Assembly (NCBI GenBank): GCA_030407085.1
Contig: CM059584.1
Span: 145,814,001-145,878,000, forward strand
Direction of reading: 5' to 3'
From: Trichopria drosophilae
Taxonomy: Eukaryota; Arthropoda; Insecta; Hymenoptera; Diapriidae
DNA length: 64,000 bases
Part shown: piece after piece, positions 1-10,680 of the stretch
Layout: the number at the start of each line of letters is the position of its first letter
How positions within the stretch are numbered: position 1 is the first letter of the stretch
The notes under the pieces: model-generated
Told to the model about the DNA's origin: nothing
What the model saw: only the letters and a program-made list of their open reading frames with translations
The model's database searches: none
Translations under genes and position numbers: made by a program

Positions 1-764
1 ATACATCGGAGTGTCAAAAATAGCTGCAAAATTAAGCCCATTTACTTACCTGCTTAAAACCCCCTTCGTTTGTTTTAAGACTAACAATTTATTTTCAACG
101 TTTCGTTTATCAAAGTTCATAATTGTCTGACGTCAATTAAAAAATTTAAAATCATTTTGCTATAAACGGCATGTATAATATTTTTACAATGAGCAAGAAC
201 AACAGTTCGTCATATGAATATTTCTAATTATACTCTGTTGACTAATAATATCAATAAACTGCCTCGTTTACAAATGATTGCCTCATGCCACTCTACAAAG
301 CTTTTTTCCTATTACTTAAAGCTACCTGATGAATATCGATTTGTATTGTAAATAAAAAAATATCTTAATAATTTCATTAGTAAAATTATTAGGGAATTAT
401 ACTATTTGCGTTTACTTCATTGTCTTATTTTTTTTACTTTTATTTAGTCTGTACTCGAGAATTTGATACAAGAAATATGCACTTTTTAAATAAATTTAGT
501 AATTTTTCCAAAGAATGTTTTTTTAGAATTTAGTCCTTTTTATATAGTAAATCATGTGTAGACTTGGTCACATGTTTAGGAAACGCATTGACAATTAATT
601 ATATTTAATATGTAAGAATTACGTGGAGATTGACAAACCTGCAAAAAAACATTATCTTATTACCCCTGTAATTTGTATGTACTAATTTATGCAGATTAAG
701 ATTTTGACAAAAGGAAGTTATTAGTATTTAAAAACGTATACACATATACAATATATGTATTTTT

Positions 765-800
765 CTACTAATTCGAAACTCATTTGCTTCCCGGGAGCCG
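765..800. repeat. Short dispersed repeat, copy 1
   Basis: The segment shares CTACTAATTCGAAAC, then CATTT, then a CCGGG-GCC core with the copy at 1411-1446. Mismatches are spread through the pair, so both are old. The function is unknown; on the minus strand the TTCGAAT core faintly resembles the B box of a tRNA-derived SINE, which I regard only as a possibility. Confidence 0.4.
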
Positions 801-980
801 AATACAGCTACATAAACGGATATATGTAGATCCATTATTAAAATAATAAACTTATGTATAGGGATGGCTGGAAAGGTGATATGTAAGAATGCAATGTTAC
901 GTTAGTACTGTAGTTAGCAGCATTAACATTGTAGTTTAAAGACGTTAATTGCACACTCTACATTTTAATTAGTTGAAAAG

Positions 981-1000
981 TACTAATTAAAAAACGAAAA
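981..1000. repeat. Core of a dispersed AT-rich repeat, copy 1
   Basis: These 20 bases recur exactly at 41325-41344, and both copies continue with a diverged stretch containing ATTCAA and runs of AATAATAAAT. This marks an old interspersed repeat whose borders I cannot define. Confidence 0.4.
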
Positions 1001-1410
1001 ATGGTTTGCTCATTCAAGAAATAATAAATTTTTATTTTATTTTATTTTATATTATTTTTTATTTTATGATTAATGAAATCATATTTTTTTTACTATAATT
1101 AGTATTTACAAGCGAAAAATTTACTAATCGTAATAATTCGCTTACCACTTTTCCTTTGACAATAGTATTTTTTTTAATTTAGATTTAAACAATAGTCGAA
1201 AAATGATTGGAAGTAAATAAACTAGAGTATAAATAGATTTAACTAAGTTAAATAATATATATAATAAACAAAAATAAAAATAGATTCAACTAAGTCCGTA
1301 ATTTTCTATAACTGATTCCTTTTGAATAAAAAAATAGTTTTCTACAACACTGAACCCTGCTGAATCCAGAAAATAGAATTCATATTAATCTCAAAGAATC
1401 CACTTGCCTC

Positions 1411-1446
1411 TACTAATTCGAAACCCATTTCGATACCGGGCGCCAA
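1411..1446. repeat. Short dispersed repeat, copy 2
   Basis: Partner of the copy at 765-800, with the same CTACTAATTCGAAAC start and a CCGGGCGCC core. Flanking sequence is unrelated, so this is an interspersed short repeat, not a local duplication. Confidence 0.4.
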
Positions 1447-3780
1447 ACACAACAAAAACCGTTGCGATCGCACCTAGTGGAGTTGAAAGAAAATAAGTAA
1501 AATGGAGGTATGATTCGATAACATTCAATTTTCTCTATGAGGCCATGAGATATATCCCCAAGAAAGAAATACCCTAATATGGACCACAATCAAGAGTGTG
1601 ATATATGAAGAACATTGAAAAAAAGTCCACACAAGCAACGCGTCTATTTAAAGTAGATGAATGATGAATCGCGTAATGGCATAAGTGCTAAAAAAGGAAA
1701 TGAATTAAATTCATTGAACAATGTCGGATAATTCCAAACTCCACGTTATCTCGAAATTTCCGTTATCGAAGGACTATACGTTATTCCGCATTGTAGAATC
1801 GAGATTTTACATGCATTATTGTTTTGCGTGCAGCTAATGTGATCGATAGACTGATGCGATAACACGACAAGATTTTTTATCAATGCTCTGAAGTACAATG
1901 GAAAGAAAATTTCCCGGCAATCATCGATGTTGTCGATTTCCTAGAAATTTATGTAGCAGTTTCAATTGTATGATAGATCACACATTCGATGACGCCATTG
2001 TTAAAAAAGTTTATCTCCACGGCTCTAATATTTTGTTTTCATTTTTGGCAAGAATTTGTAAACACGTTTAATCAAACGGGATTAGACTCGATCTTGAATC
2101 AGTAATTACACTATATTTTTACACTTCTAATTGCGCAGAGTTTCTTATCAATAGAGCCGTACAATTTAGTGCGAAACAGGTTCTTCTTCTTAAGTAACAT
2201 GGAGATTTTTTACTGATTCAATTTGTCTTAAAATAACATCTTAACTTAATAAATTTAAAAAATATAAAACTTTTGTTCATGACATATTATTATTATTAAA
2301 AAAATTAAATTTTTAAACGATTCCTTAATATAAAAAGAAATACAAGTGAATATGAATATTTCATATATTTTTTAACGAAAATATACCTTATCACCCCTTT
2401 ATTTAATTATCGTCGAAATTAAAATTATAAATACCTCCGGAATCAGATTTTATCATTCTTTGTTATTTTAGCAACCGAGTGTAAAATCGAAAATCTTCTG
2501 ATGAATTACCGGGTTCGTTTATTGCTGCAAATTTTGTGTTACGTAATACTTGAATGGAGACAATTTGTAGTAAACTCATGATTTAATCAAAAGTATTATT
2601 ATTTAATTTATTAATATTACTTTTAATTCTAATGACTTTATGTTCTAATTATTTGTAAATTACTGATGTCATAGTGGATACATATCGGTTTATTGTACGT
2701 ATACTACGACGAATTCAATATTATTATAACGTGTTTATCTTAATTATTGGGTATTAGCACGCAGATCTACTACGAGATTATACCACGTGAGAAGATTTTA
2801 GATAATATTACAAATGTCTGTTACTACACAAATATTAAGTTACTCCGATGTTATTAATCGTCAATCAGTATTTATTTATTTGTAGAATTATCTTATGTAA
2901 TAATATGAACGTGTACTTTTATACCAATAAGAAACTATATATTTATCTGTACATATTTACGTAGTTACTTGTAACACATAATATTTATATTTACCAAATA
3001 TTTAATATATAATTACATTAATTTAAAAAATATTTTTACATTAAAGGAAAATTGTTGATTGGGTTTAATGTTTAGTTAATGAACGATCATACTAAATGAC
3101 ATACTAATTATTTTATAATATAGAAGGAGTGGCTCTATTGATTAGTGTTTAAAATCGATAACATAATTAATTAAATTAGATGCCAACTTTGCAAATCATA
3201 TGAAAGCATCTCATCATATTTCGAATATCTGCGTATACCAGAATCATTTCCCGCATAGTTCTATCGATTTGAAGGAATTTAACAAGGGTTATAATGGGTT
3301 ACAATGAAATTCGAATTTTAACGGACATGATATGCTAACATTAAATTAGAAATTAGCATGATATGATTTACAGCATTCCAATTTAGACATTACAGCATTT
3401 CGCAATATTCGAATAATCTTATGGAACTCGTGTTTTGTATAATTCTATACGTATTAATAATTTTTCAAGGTGTTCTGATAGCTAAATACTGCAAAAAACG
3501 GGTGTCTGAATTTGAGACATGTTATAGTTTCAATTTTTAAGACATTTTCGTATAAGGAATCATTATACATTTTTTTTAAAATATAAACTAGATGCCTTCG
3601 ACCCGGGTGCCTACAATTTTGGCTAAATTCGTATTGCAGTTCCCTGACGAAAGGCTGATGCTTCCGGGAATATTCCCATTTTAACACTGCCAGGAAAGAA
3701 AGCGGCAGAGGGTAGTTCTAGCATCGTTAGGTTCGAGTAGTTTCTATACATATATTGTAACAATATCTTGTTCCTTAAAT

Positions 3781-4238
3781 AGGGTGAATATGCCAATGAA
3801 TGGACGGTTAAGCATTTTTCACACTTTGATCGATTGTAACTTTTGAATTCTTTTATGAAAATTTAATTATGATACCACCATTAGAATCGTTAGACTCTGC
3901 TCTTTATGACCGTGTAGTTCAACCTTTGATTTTATTTAATTATTAACCTCGTCTTCATACGTTTGTAAAAAAATCCGCTAAACCCCAATGAATAGACGGG
4001 TTAAATCAAATGGGACGTTTTCAGTACCAGTTTTGGATGGCTTTAAAACTTTGCTTTGATTTTACAAAATAATAAACACTGGAAGATCAATAGTACTCTA
4101 AATATTGTTTTGAATGTTCAAAGAACATAAAAATATGTATTTTGTTGCATGTTGTGCATCATACATTCATAAGAAATAGAAATATGTAGAAAATCGTCCA
4201 TTCATTGGTAGTCGTCCATTCATTGGCATATTCACCCT
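3781..4238. mobile_element. Small non-autonomous inverted-repeat element
   Basis: The left end AGGGTGAATATGCCAATGAA is matched in inverse orientation at the right end (ending 4238), and both ends are flanked by the dinucleotide AT, a plausible 2-bp target duplication. The subterminal motif CCAATGAATGGACG occurs at the left end, twice inverted at the right end (4195-4208 and 4213-4226) and once more inside (near 3985-3999, one mismatch). There is no coding sequence. It is probably a MITE; the superfamily is unclear. Confidence 0.6.
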
Positions 4239-5627
4239 ATATTAAAATTGAAAATGAGCATTTTCAAAACTTCGACCCCGACCGCAGATCAGTGGAAGCA
4301 CTGATAAATGAGCACGTCTTGTTCACACTGATGCTTAAAAAAAAACAAAAATTAATCAAATTTTTATACTAAAATAAAATTTAATCAAATTTTTAAAGTT
4401 AGCCCCCCCCCCCCGCTGATACCCGCCTCACTCCCCTGCTTCCTCTGTGTCTCTGTTTTTCATGTAATGTATATAATATACATACATATGCATTGTATAT
4501 GTGTATGTACAATTTATGTTAATTTCATGTTAATTTGCTTTTTACGGCATTATCGTTGATTTAACGAAGAAATGAATAAAATTTTTTGTAGAGAATTCGA
4601 TGTTCTATATTTTTTGTTTGAAACATTTTTTTGTACGATTTGTATTTTTTGTTAAAAAATGGAAAAACGTGTTTTTTGAGCGTTTTTTTGTTAAACGTCC
4701 CCATAATCTAGTATTCATTGTCTCCAAAAACTAATCAGATCTAAGTTTGGCCAAGAGAAACCCAAATCCGTTTGTACTTTTTAAATTCGCCCTGCCAGTC
4801 GCGAGATATCGCGTATACAAAATTTTGCCCACGGACGGACGGACGGACGTACAACCTAACGGACACCAATTTTTTTATTGTTGCTTTGGGTTCCTTAGGG
4901 TCTGAAACGTCGACATTTGATGAAAAACTATAGGGTAATTTTTTTGCCCGAAGTGACCAAATTCAATTCAAAAGTAATGTAAAGAAAAAGCCTTTGTTTA
5001 CGGGGGAAGTATCGTCAGTCTCCGAACGCAGTTTGAATGCCGGTTTTGAAATATAAAAAGTATATCAATTGTACAAAAAATCGGTTAAAATTCATGTTTG
5101 ATTTGTCATTTTTGTCCAAATTGCTTTCCGGTATTATTTAAATGCGTAATATTAGTAAGTAGAACTTTTTTATGGCCCCACGGGAGACGAAAAGGCTGAG
5201 TAAAAAGACGTGATTAGTTCCATGGTCGGCATTGCCCTTTTCAAGGTTAAAAAACGCCAAGAAAAATTAAAAAAATAATTTTTTTTTTTTAAATGATCAT
5301 AACATTTTTTATTGAAATCGCCGGCTGATTCTGCTAACAGAATTTGAAAAAGGAGCTCCAAATCTATCAATTTTGTCTTATTTAAATTTTGTTTAACGAC
5401 ACTTGGAATCAAAGTTACAGCGTTGATAGCTTTATTTAAATTCCGGACTTATATAAGAGTATATAAGAGTAACATAAATTCTTTAACATTTGAGGCTAGG
5501 GATTTTACAAGGTATATTAAATTTCCTACATACACTCTGAACCCTCTTATTGCCCAACGGGCGAGATCGAAGAGGAAATGTAAACTCCCTTATTGTCTGT
5601 CCCCATTGCCACCCAGTTTCTATACAC
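4239..5627. other. Intergenic DNA with a decayed repeat and GGAC tetranucleotide run
   Basis: The stretch contains a 12-base C run (4403-4414) and a patch at about 4680-5000 that looks like the decayed end of an interspersed repeat, including a GGAC tetranucleotide run at 4832-4848. Two short divergent ORFs around 5423-5683 lie in simple AT-rich sequence and have no recognisable product. No gene is supported. Confidence 0.45.
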
Positions 5628-5660
5628 CCGGCTTCCACTGATGTATATAAAATGGATAGG
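5628..5660 (+). repeat. Outer inverted repeat, left copy
   Basis: The segment running from CCGGCTTCCACTGATG to ATGGATAGG matches, in inverse orientation, the segment at 7349-7380 on the far side of two MITEs. The pair may be the ends of an older element into which the MITEs inserted. Confidence 0.4.
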
Positions 5661-5792
5661 AAGTAGAATGAAAAAAGTGGCACACTTCGAGATTAGGTAG
5701 GAAGACAATTGACATTAGCGCAAGTACCCCTTAGATTAGACGAACCAAAAGTCTTCCTGTCCCAAAAATCAAACAGCCGAAACATGCATACA

Positions 5793-6588
5793 CACTGAGA
5801 GAAGTTTAGGGTAGCAGGTACCCTAAGCTAGGAGACGGGCGGTCCGAAAAATAAAAACCGCAATTAAACCGCGATTAAAAATTGTGGGCGTTAAATTAAA
5901 ATTTCTTTACTTTAGCACCATCTTTGTTTTAGCTTTAAGAAAGTGTATATACATCTTCTGCACGGTTAAAGTATTTAATGATATTAAAAAACTCGACTGA
6001 AGTACAAAAGTTGGTGTTATTTTCATATTAACGCTTCCGTCGTGAAAATGGTGCAAGATAGCATAAAATTGTACTAAACCCTTTTTATAGAGCACGAAAT
6101 TTCCTACAAAAATGTCACGGAGACCCCTAATCTAAAGTCAATAGTTTAGACATAAATAATGCTTAAAGTTGCATCGAAAATTTTTGAGGTTATAGATCGG
6201 TCACCGTTGACTTCTAAGATGAAATTATGTCGTTATTTCTGGCTAAACTATTGTCTTTAGACTAGGGCCCTCACTGACTTTTTTGTAGGAAATTTTGTGC
6301 TCTACAATAAAGGTTTAGTACAATTTTGTGCTATCTAGCACCGTTTTCGATACGGAAGCGTTAATATGAAAATAACACAAATTTTTATACTTCAATCGAG
6401 TATTTTAATATAATTAAATACTTTAACAATGTAGATGTTGTATATACACTTTCTTAATGCTAAAACAAAGATGGTGCAGAAGAAAAAAATTTTTATTTTA
6501 ACGCCCACAATTTTTAATCGCGGTTTTTATTTTTCGGACCGCCCGTGCCCTAGCTTAGGGTACCTGCGACCCTAAACTTCTCTCAGTG
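5793..6588. mobile_element. Full-length hairpin MITE (CACTGAGAGAAG termini)
   Basis: The element is an almost complete palindrome: the first about 350 bp reappear inverted in the last about 350 bp, around a centre near 6150-6230. Termini are CACTGAGAGAAGTTTAGGGT at the left and its inverse at the right. Long shared blocks include a GGGCGGTCCGAAAAATAAAA segment and a segment with AAAGATGGTGC. It has no ORF of substance. Its right end touches the next element directly at 6588/6589. A CA dinucleotide lies just outside each end, but the target duplication is uncertain. Confidence 0.75.
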
Positions 6589-6696
6589 CAGGGTCATCGA
6601 AAAGTATCGGACCCCCCTAATATCTTCAGTTAGAATGCACTTAGGAGAAAATGTCCAATAGCAAAGTTGTATGGTTTCAAGCGGGGAGTAAGATGA

Positions 6697-6746
6697 TGAC
6701 CTTGACTTTGACCTTGACCATGTCCTTCAAGGTCATATCAAGGTCA
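6697..6746. promoter_or_regulatory. Cluster of TCAAGGTCA half-sites, left arm
   Basis: Four exact copies of the nonamer TCAAGGTCA lie within 50 bp: two on the minus strand (6697-6705 and 6709-6717) and two on the plus strand (6727-6735 and 6738-6746). The nonamer matches the extended monomer site used by FTZ-F1/SF-1/ERR-type nuclear receptors. Whether it is bound is not shown by sequence. Confidence 0.45.
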
Positions 6747-7197
6747 ATCTTATTTTTTTAAATAGAACCCCCTACATTTTATTGCATATTCTTATAGCTT
6801 ATCTCGACAGCTTTCCAAAACACTATAATAAAATATTTTTTTATTAAGTAAGCTTGAAGCCGTACAATACTTTGCTATTGGACATTTTTCCAAAATGCAT
6901 TCTTACTGAAAATATTAGGGGGATCCGATTAATGTATTTTCTTTAAACCAATTAATTGGTCTCATTATTCCGCGCACAAAAGTATTAAGGTTATGATTAC
7001 TGAAAACTAAATAATATTTTACAAGATATTCTACATTTTGTGTCAAAAAATTGTTAACTTCAAACCTTTATAACTCAAAAAGTACTTAATAAAAAAATAT
7101 TTTGTTATAGTGTTTTGGAAAGCTCTCGAGATAAGCTATAAGAATATGCAATAAAATGTAGGGGGTTCTATTTAAAAAAATAAGATTGACCTTAAAA

Positions 7198-7236
7198 TGA
7201 CCTTGAAGGACATGGTCAAGGTCAAAGTCAAGGTCA
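7198..7236. promoter_or_regulatory. Cluster of TCAAGGTCA half-sites, right arm
   Basis: The inverted arm of the same MITE carries three exact copies: minus strand 7198-7206, plus strand 7216-7224 and 7228-7236. They mirror the left-arm cluster and could act as nuclear-receptor monomer sites, or simply be transposon sequence. Confidence 0.4.
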
Positions 7237-7348
7237 TCATCTTACTCCCCGCTTGAAACCATACAACTTTGCTATTGGACATTTTCTCCTAAGTGCATTC
7301 TAACTGAAGATATTAGGGGGTCCGATACTTTTCGATGACCCTGTATAT

Positions 7349-7380
7349 CCTATCCATATAATATATATCAGTGCCGGCTT
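7349..7380 (-). repeat. Outer inverted repeat, right copy
   Basis: Inverse partner of 5628-5660, flanking the nested pair of MITEs. The match covers the CCTATCCAT segment, an AT-rich bridge and CAGTGCCGGCTT, with small gaps. Confidence 0.4.
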
Positions 7381-7691
7381 CCCGTTGGTGGATAAATTGT
7401 GGGCGTGGCCAATTATCTGGTGCACGTGCAAGAAATACTCCATAGATAGGTGAAGGAGCGGGGGAAGCAAAAAGACAATATCGCGCTATTACCATGTTCA
7501 GCGTTGGATATATTTTTGAAAATAATGCAACGTAACTTTACAAAAAAATTGTTTAAAAAGCACTGTCATGTATAGAAATGCGGTTTTTTCTTATACTGAC
7601 GTAATATCGCTACGTAAAATCTCTACTTCCAACGTTGGTGACAAAATTGCCTACCTTAGACGTGGTAAAATTCATTGCGATATTTTAAAGT

Positions 7692-7778
7692 ATAATCCAA
7701 CCTGCACTAACCTACCATAATCTGGCCTAAACTAATCTAACCTAGTCTAACTTAACGCAACCTACCCAAACCTAAACC
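7692..7778. repeat. Degenerate CCTAA-type tract
   Basis: The tract is a run of irregular units such as CTAACCTA, CCTAAACTAA and CTAACCTAG. It resembles the TTAGG-type insect telomere motif in inverse orientation but is too degenerate to be a functional telomere; it is more likely simple sequence or part of an old repeat. Confidence 0.45.
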
Positions 7779-7871
7779 ACGACCATTAGAAAATCCAAAT
7801 CAATATATTCAGATTTTCAGAAGAAACGCCTTGAATATCGACCGTTTTTCCGGCGAACGGTTCATATATTA

Positions 7872-8318
7872 GGGACCATCCATAAACTACTCTACCATTG
7901 TAGGAGGGGGGGGGGGGTAGGGTCGGCAAAGAACTACGGTTTACAGTATTCCCCCTCTTAAGTCACATGCTTGAGGCAAACAGGATGGCGGCGCCTTCCC
8001 TTAAGTCATATTTCCCTCACCTCTCACCACTTGAATTTTCACTTGTCGCGTGTGCACACACACACACACACACACATACGCACGCACGCACTCGCGCACA
8101 CGCACACACACGAACAAGTTGTGCCTTTCAACTAGAGAATGGTCGGAGAATTCCTCCTAGAAGAAGGGGAATATATGCGTTAGGGGGTATATGACTTAAG
8201 GGGCGGACTACTGTATATATAAATGCATGTATAAAAATCATTAAAATGTCTCCTGGTGGGGAGGGGAGGGGGGTCAAAAATGCCAAAAAAAAGGTTTAGG
8301 TAGTTTATGGATAGTCCC
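7872..8318. mobile_element. Harbinger-like MITE with TTA duplication
   Basis: The ends GGGACCATCCATAAACTAC and GTAGTTTATGGATAGTCCC form imperfect terminal inverted repeats, and the element is flanked on both sides by TTA (7869-7871 and 8319-8321), the 3-bp duplication typical of PIF/Harbinger transposition. The interior is non-coding and includes a G run (about 7906-7918) and an AC-rich microsatellite. The 75-codon ORF across the AC repeat is a simple-sequence artefact. Confidence 0.65.
8054..8112. repeat. AC-rich microsatellite
   Basis: A (CA)n run passes into CACG-type and CGCACA units, inside the Harbinger-like MITE. Confidence 0.85.
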
Positions 8319-9355
8319 TTATAGCTTTACATGTCTAATCGAACGGCGATAATATAGTCAATCAGCGGAGGTTCTATTGTAATTTTCATAAACTCTTGCA
8401 TCATAAAAACGTAAATTGGAGACACACTGTTGGTTTTTTTATCTTAATAATCAATTTTTTTATTTATTTCACTTCGTATTAGATATGCTGCTTAGTTGTA
8501 AAATTTATTTGACGCATTTAGGATGTTACGAGAGGCAAGATGAAGGGTTATGGGTTATGATCTAAATCGTTGTCGATTAAACCTAACTCCTAACTCCTAA
8601 CGTTTTATGATTTTTAAATCATCATTGTATTACGGAAATTTCTATAGTACCATTTTGAAGAAACCCAGATCCTATGGTACTTTATAATAAAATGGCATGT
8701 TTTTCATTTGTCAAATTGAAACTTTGCCCTCTGTGTTGAAGTCACCATTTAGAAAACTGACCTCAACATTGCAATCAGTGACCATAACATCAATTCTGCA
8801 AAGAGTAAGATAAAGGATTAAATTCGAAAATATTTTTTTAATGATGATTGATAAAAATCCTGATTTTTCTCGCGATATTTATGCCTTTTCAACAGATTTC
8901 ATACAGGAACTAATGACGTTTTATCTCTGTGAAATTAAATTGATTCGTCGTTTTAATGCTCAACTGTTCAGCAAAATAATTGATTATCAGTAATGCAGAT
9001 CCATGTAGATAAGTTAAAACATGTTGATATGAACTTTACGTAATCAGAATTTAAAATTGCAATGTTATACACACGGTGGATCGTTTGAATCTAGAAATGT
9101 ATATATCTCGTAGTAAAAGTAAATACGGTATAAATATACAACGGAGTAAAAGTTTAAATTAATCTTGTCAACCGATGTATGCAAGAAATAGAATAGAAAT
9201 TAAAAAATAATCCTAAAAGAAAAGGAGAACGTTTTTATTAAAAAAATGCTGACAAAGCTGTAAATATTATTTTTACCAGATGTTTATAATGGCTTATTAC
9301 AATCACAATAATTCAAGTTCAGTATACATACATTATGTATAATTTTAAATATACA

Positions 9356-9365
9356 CAGAGAGAGG

Positions 9366-9400
<35 letters not shown>
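9356..9400. repeat. (GA)n microsatellite
   Basis: Mostly perfect AG repeats with two GGGA interruptions near the left end. Confidence 0.9.
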
Positions 9401-9401
<1 letters not shown>

Positions 9402-10610
9402 TGAATGTAACCGTACAAACAAGTATAAAAAGTGGTTCTTACATCTAATAATAGTAGCATAAAAATGATCGTTGAAAGTACTTTTACAAAATCAGAATAT
9501 TATAAAACGTTCTATATAATAAATAATTTTACCATGACAAAAGGTTATTTGCATTTACTCAATTTTATGATGTCTATTTTAATATGTTTAGTCTTCCGAT
9601 ATTATGACTAGAGAGAAATAGAAACGTGAATAGTGAAAAGCAACAAAAAACATTGTCTACTGGATTAAGATTTAGTATCCAAATCTGATAAAATTATTTT
9701 GTTAATCCATTACTAAAACTATATCGAATTTATACAAAAATGTACATTAAACCGTATTTGCAAAATGCCAATCACGATTGATCATCATCAGGCAATGATA
9801 TCAGACAAACACATCGTCATCCCGATATCATCATCTAACGTCATAAACATAAATACACGCCAACATCCTGCGTGGAAAATCAGTATACGTAGTTATAGTA
9901 TTTATTATTAGTATAGATTTCAAAGCAATAAATTATCAGTTGCAAACAATCTCTTTTTCCTCTATATTTTTATAGTCTAGATTAATGTTAGTCTTTCTTA
10001 TTTTACATTTCCTCCTTTTTGAAAATTGAAAATTAGGCCACTCTAGTGAAAGATTGAATTTGGAGGGTGTATTTCATTAATGAAAAAATTAAAATAAATC
10101 AATGCAATATAAAACAAAGATTAAATATATTTCCTAGTATTGGAATTATTTGAAACATTACATCTGAAAATTGACATTACGTTTTTGACAATTAGCATAC
10201 GTCTCTGAAAATTACGTAATACATCAAAATATTCAGTAATGGTAATCTATAATGCACATATTTATTGAACTGTTTACTATTTAGCTAACAAACATGCCAT
10301 TATATATGAAGCCCCAATCCTTCTGAATTTATGTTTGGTGTATTAGTGTATAAGATTGTACACAGCAAAATTTTCTAGGGAATTTTACCGTTCCAGTCAG
10401 TTACTTTGGAACAGGCATGCAGAATGGGGATAATTGGGATTGATTAGAATGAAAATGGCTTTAAGTTTTTGGAATTTTTACTATTAATATAATATCTACA
10501 AATTACAAAAAAGATAGTATTTCTTACCAGAATTTTATGCTTTCAATTGCATAAACTTATAAATTAATCCTTACCCTTTTTCTTTAATGAGATTGATCTG
10601 AAAATTGTTA

Positions 10611-10680
10611 TTCGGAGGTTTTCGGGATCGCTGTTTACAAATCTGAACTTAGGATATCGAAATTCAATATAGCGGTTTCG
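10611..10680. repeat. Old dispersed repeat, copy 1
   Basis: The block TCGCTG....AAATCTGA....GAAATTCAA is shared, with many mismatches, with segments at about 19320-19365 and 46510-46570, the last of which continues into a GGTGGATCC motif. This indicates an old interspersed family. Confidence 0.4.

Larger units (their letters stand above)
1..3780. other. AT-rich intergenic DNA with short dispersed repeats
   Basis: No convincing gene is seen on either strand; open frames are short and of random composition. The stretch holds two copies of a short repeat (near 765-800 and 1411-1446), a 20-base match to a repeat at 41325 (positions 981-1000), and T-rich simple sequence around 1030-1070. At 44-49 there is a perfect minus-strand splice donor (GTAAGT preceded by CAG), which could close a small exon of a minus-strand gene, but no coding sequence that I recognise precedes it. 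Confidence 0.6.
6589..7343. mobile_element. Hairpin MITE with mariner-like termini
   Basis: The ends read CAGGGTCATCGAAAAGTATC and its inverse, closely resembling the ends of the complete mariner at 48825 (CAGGGTGTCCGAAAAGTATG). A TA follows the right end at 7344-7345; the left neighbour is the end of another MITE, so the left TA is replaced by TG. The left and right about 270 bp are inverted copies, and the left arm also carries a further inverted copy of its own end (about 6856-6929). It encodes no protein and is probably mobilised in trans by a mariner-type transposase. Confidence 0.75.

Noticed and set aside
7692..7778. Telomere or former telomere fusion from the CCTAA-type tract
   Set aside because: Units are too irregular and the tract too short. 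It is better treated as degenerate simple sequence.
7967..8194. A 75-codon ORF with a His/Thr repeat
   Set aside because: It reads through the AC microsatellite inside a MITE and is a simple-sequence artefact.
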